A DNA stretch of 6,439 nt from Thermoleophilia bacterium (GTDB taxonomy: Bacteria > Actinomycetota > Thermoleophilia > Gaiellales > F1-60-MAGs149), in NCBI GenBank assembly GCA_016462095.1, contig JAEMTW010000111.1, positions 1-6,439 of the forward strand. The letters are read 5' to 3'. Positions 1 through 6,439 of this stretch are shown here, piece by piece (the first letter of the stretch is position 1; the number at the start of each line of letters is the position of its first letter). Made by a program: the position numbers and the translations under genes. The notes beneath the pieces are model-generated. The model was not told where the DNA came from and did no database searches. It saw nothing but the letters and a program-made list of their open reading frames with translations.

Positions 1-670
1 TGCCGGTCACGGGCGCTCGCATCTGAGCCGGCTGGCTCGTCGACCAGACACCATCGCGGTTGTAGGCGGTGTCGGTCAGAGCAATCTCCGTCACGACGCC
101 ACTCGCAATGCTGATCGGTGCGGCCCGATAGGCACGGGCTCCTGGCAGCGTTGCCAGTTCAGAGACCCCGACTGCTCCGGCTGCAATCTCACTCGACCCT
201 ACCCCACCCTTGGCAAGTTGATCGCGGCCAATACTGTTCGCCGCGATCTTATTCGGCCCGATCGAGCCATCAGCGATGTCCGAGGCGCGCACCGCCCCCG
301 CTGCCAGCTCGGCCGAGCCGACGGCACCCGCGGAAAGCTCCGCGCTACCAACCGCGCCTGTCGCAATTGCAGAGGCCGTAACGCTGCCAACTGCAAGACC
401 CGGCCGTGGATAGGTCCCAGTCAGGACACCCCCTGCTTTGATCCCCGCCAAATTCGCTCGGGCGACCTGGCCGCGCTTAAACGCGGTGTAGAGCAGCGTT
501 CCCTTGCGAATCTTGGCGTTCGTGACAGCACCATTCTTGATATTGGCGGTACCGATCGTCGCCTTGACCGCCCGCGCGCCGGCGTCAGCGAGCGCGGGCA
601 GTGCGACGGCACCGATCACCGCCGCCACTACGAGAGTCAATACTCCACGCCATCGTCTAGTGCACTCCAC
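1..670 (-). CDS. Secreted decapeptide-repeat protein with probable C1q-like C-terminal domain (3' end outside window)
   Basis: The reading frame is open for 223 codons from GTG at 670 to the window edge, with no stop. The start is chosen because a GGGAGG Shine-Dalgarno lies six bases upstream and a signal peptide follows at once: basic TRRWRG (residues 4-9), a hydrophobic stretch to about 28, and a likely signal peptidase I site after ALA. The mature part has four decapeptide repeats (37-76), a linker with LTGTYPRPG (83-91), and eight further decapeptides (95-174) of the form GAVGSAELAA. Residues 177-223 (GARAYRAAPIS to MRAPVTG) resemble the start of the C1q/TNF-like jelly roll that often follows such repeats in actinobacterial proteins. 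The LTGTYP.P linker also occurs in bacterial surface and phage-like repeat proteins. The product is probably exported and extended or oligomeric, but its function is unknown. No lipobox or catalytic motif is seen. It lies 224 bases beyond the rpoC stop, across a terminator, so it probably has its own promoter. Confidence 0.85.
   Translation of the reverse strand, partial: MECTRRWRGVLTLVVAAVIGAVALPALADAGARAVKATIGTANIKNGAVTNAKIRKGTLLYTAFKRGQVARANLAGIKAGGVLTGTYPRPGLAVGSVTASAIATGAVGSAELSAGAVGSAELAAGAVRASDIADGSIGPNKIAANSIGRDQLAKGGVGSSEIAAGAVGVSELATLPGARAYRAAPISIASGVVTEIALTDTAYNRDGVWSTSQPAQMRAPVTG
149..388 (-). repeat. Eight tandem decapeptide-coding repeats (30-base period)
   Basis: These bases encode residues 95-174 of the secreted protein as eight consecutive ten-residue units: GSVTASAIAT, GAVGSAELSA, GAVGSAELAA, GAVRASDIAD, GSIGPNKIAA, NSIGRDQLAK, GGVGSSEIAA and GAVGVSELAT. 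The pattern is G-small-V/I-x-x-x-x-I/L-A-x. The units are well diverged at DNA level, so this is an old protein repeat kept by selection rather than a fresh tandem duplication. The two most similar neighbours are the second and third units. The regular small and hydrophobic spacing suggests a solenoid or trimeric fibre, which is an inference. Confidence 0.85.
443..562 (-). repeat. Four divergent N-terminal decapeptide-coding repeats
   Basis: Residues 37-76 of the same protein fit the ten-residue period in four weaker units: ATIGTANIKN, GAVTNAKIRK, GTLLYTAFKR and GQVARANLAG. The second unit matches the main consensus best. These units are richer in lysine and arginine than the later eight. They are separated from the main array by an 18-residue linker that contains GTYPRPG. 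Confidence 0.6.
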
Positions 671-676
671 TGTGAG

Positions 677-682
677 CCTCCC
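677..682 (-). promoter_or_regulatory. Ribosome binding site of the secreted-protein gene
   Basis: The minus strand reads GGGAGG, then six bases (CTCACA), then GTG. This good Shine-Dalgarno decides the GTG start at 670. The frame remains open further upstream to an in-frame TGA at 746-748, but only TTG codons without a comparable site are available there. Confidence 0.75.
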
Positions 683-743
683 GATTGTGATGCCACCGAG
701 TCTGACGATTTTGGCGACCGCGAGCAAGGCCCCCGCCAAGATG

Positions 744-831
744 GATCAGCTTTGCTTTGGGGTCAGGCCCCTAAGCAAAGCTGGCCATGATCAGCTTTGC
801 TTAGGGGCCTGACCCCAAAGCAAAGCTGATC
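744..831. repeat. Nested double palindrome, REP/BIME-like intergenic element
   Basis: Bases 744-783 and 792-831 are a perfect 40-base inverted repeat with an eight-base loop (GCCATGAT). Each half is also a palindrome by itself. In the left unit CAGCTTTGCTT (747-757) pairs with 773-783 around GGGGTCAGGCCCC (759-771). In the right unit GATCAGCTTTGCTT (789-802) pairs with 818-831 around GGGGCCTGACCCC (804-816). The DNA or RNA could therefore form one long hairpin or two shorter ones. Two opposed palindromic units in a gap between genes is the layout of REP doublets (BIMEs), which are mobilised by RAYT-type Y1 transposases. No transposase is present here, and the assignment to a REP family is inferred from form. 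The element starts three bases beyond the run of T residues of the rpoC terminator. Confidence 0.8.
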
Positions 832-834
832 AAC

Positions 835-883
835 AAAAAAAGGCCCCGTGTCCCCCGGCTTTTGCCGAGGGACACGGGGCCTT
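835..883 (-). terminator. Intrinsic terminator of rpoBC
   Basis: On the minus strand AAGGCCCCGTGTCCC begins a hairpin that closes on an AAAA loop at 860-863 (plus strand TTTT). Bases 840-859 pair with 864-883. The only imperfect pair, 855 with 868, is a G-U wobble in the minus-strand RNA. The stem is followed by a run of seven T residues (841 to 835), two of which belong to the stem. The structure starts 12 bases after the rpoC stop codon. In the plus direction no T run follows the hairpin, so it should terminate leftward transcription only. Confidence 0.93.
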
Positions 884-894
884 CGCTTGACGCT

Positions 895-5838
<4,944 letters not shown>

Positions 5839-5844
5839 TTAAAT

Positions 5845-5853
5845 ATCTCCTTT
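5845..5853 (-). promoter_or_regulatory. Ribosome binding site of rpoC
   Basis: The minus strand reads AAAGGAGAT followed by ATTTAA and the ATG at 5838, which places GGAG eight bases from the start. The local AT-rich run (ATATTTAA) stands out in a GC-rich region and should keep the start codon unpaired. The 47-base gap between rpoB and rpoC shows no hairpin with a T run and no clear promoter, which fits translation of rpoC from a shared rpoBC transcript. Confidence 0.9.
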
Positions 5854-5885
5854 GCGGGTGGGATGCTGTTAGTCGCCGAGGCGCC

Positions 5886-6439
<554 letters not shown>

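Noticed and set aside
699..727. Possible promoter of the secreted-protein gene, TTGCTC and CAGACT with a 17-base spacer on the minus strand
   Set aside because: The spacing and distance to the GTG are suitable, but each box matches only three of six consensus bases. In GC-rich DNA this is too weak to list as a feature.
218..790. Plus-strand 190-codon frame across the same region
   Set aside because: It is a Cys/Arg-rich shadow of the minus-strand repeat gene that runs through the palindromes, with no family resemblance.
504..812. Plus-strand frame with a hydrophobic start (MRILAFVTAPFLILAVPIVA) resembling a small secreted protein
   Set aside because: It is antisense to the signal peptide and repeats of the minus-strand secreted protein, and its end is formed by the palindromic element. 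The minus-strand gene has a ribosome binding site, a signal peptide and ordered repeats, so it explains the region better.
744..831. CRISPR repeat or attachment site
   Set aside because: Only two inverted copies with an eight-base loop are present, with no spacers, no integrase and no tRNA. A REP-like doublet fits better.

Overview
The window is a GC-rich bacterial segment read almost entirely from the minus strand. It holds the 3' end of rpoB, a complete and unusually long rpoC, the rpoC terminator with a compact palindromic repeat just beyond it, and the 5' two thirds of a gene for a secreted repeat protein that runs off the left edge. RpoC resembles actinobacterial homologues in many conserved blocks, for example the bridge helix [20 protein letters not shown] and the uninterrupted trigger loop without the proteobacterial insertion. 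The flanking secreted protein has the decapeptide repeat plus C1q-like layout that is frequent in Thermoleophilia (Solirubrobacterales and relatives). A deep-branching actinobacterium of that kind is my best guess. It is an inference from remembered family patterns, not a database result.

Layout from right to left, in the direction of transcription: rpoB C-terminus (6439 to 5886) with a long acidic tail; a 47-nt gap with a strong AT-rich ribosome binding site; rpoC (5838 to 895, 1647 codons); an intrinsic terminator (883 to 835); a nested double palindrome (831 to 744) that looks like a pair of REP units; a short leader with a good Shine-Dalgarno sequence; and a GTG-started gene (670 to beyond position 1) for an exported protein. 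That protein has twelve decapeptide repeats and the start of a probable jelly-roll domain. This last gene is easy to miss because it starts with GTG and has no stop inside the window.

rpoB and rpoC encode the two large catalytic subunits of RNA polymerase and are clearly one transcription unit. The terminator separates them from the secreted-protein gene, which must rely on its own promoter or on readthrough. No undescribed multi-gene system is visible. The points that merit a second look are the palindromic doublet, two large lineage-specific insertions in RpoC, the acidic RpoB tail, and the near-complete absence of the codons TTA, CTA and TCA in rpoC, which creates a giant but spurious antisense reading frame.
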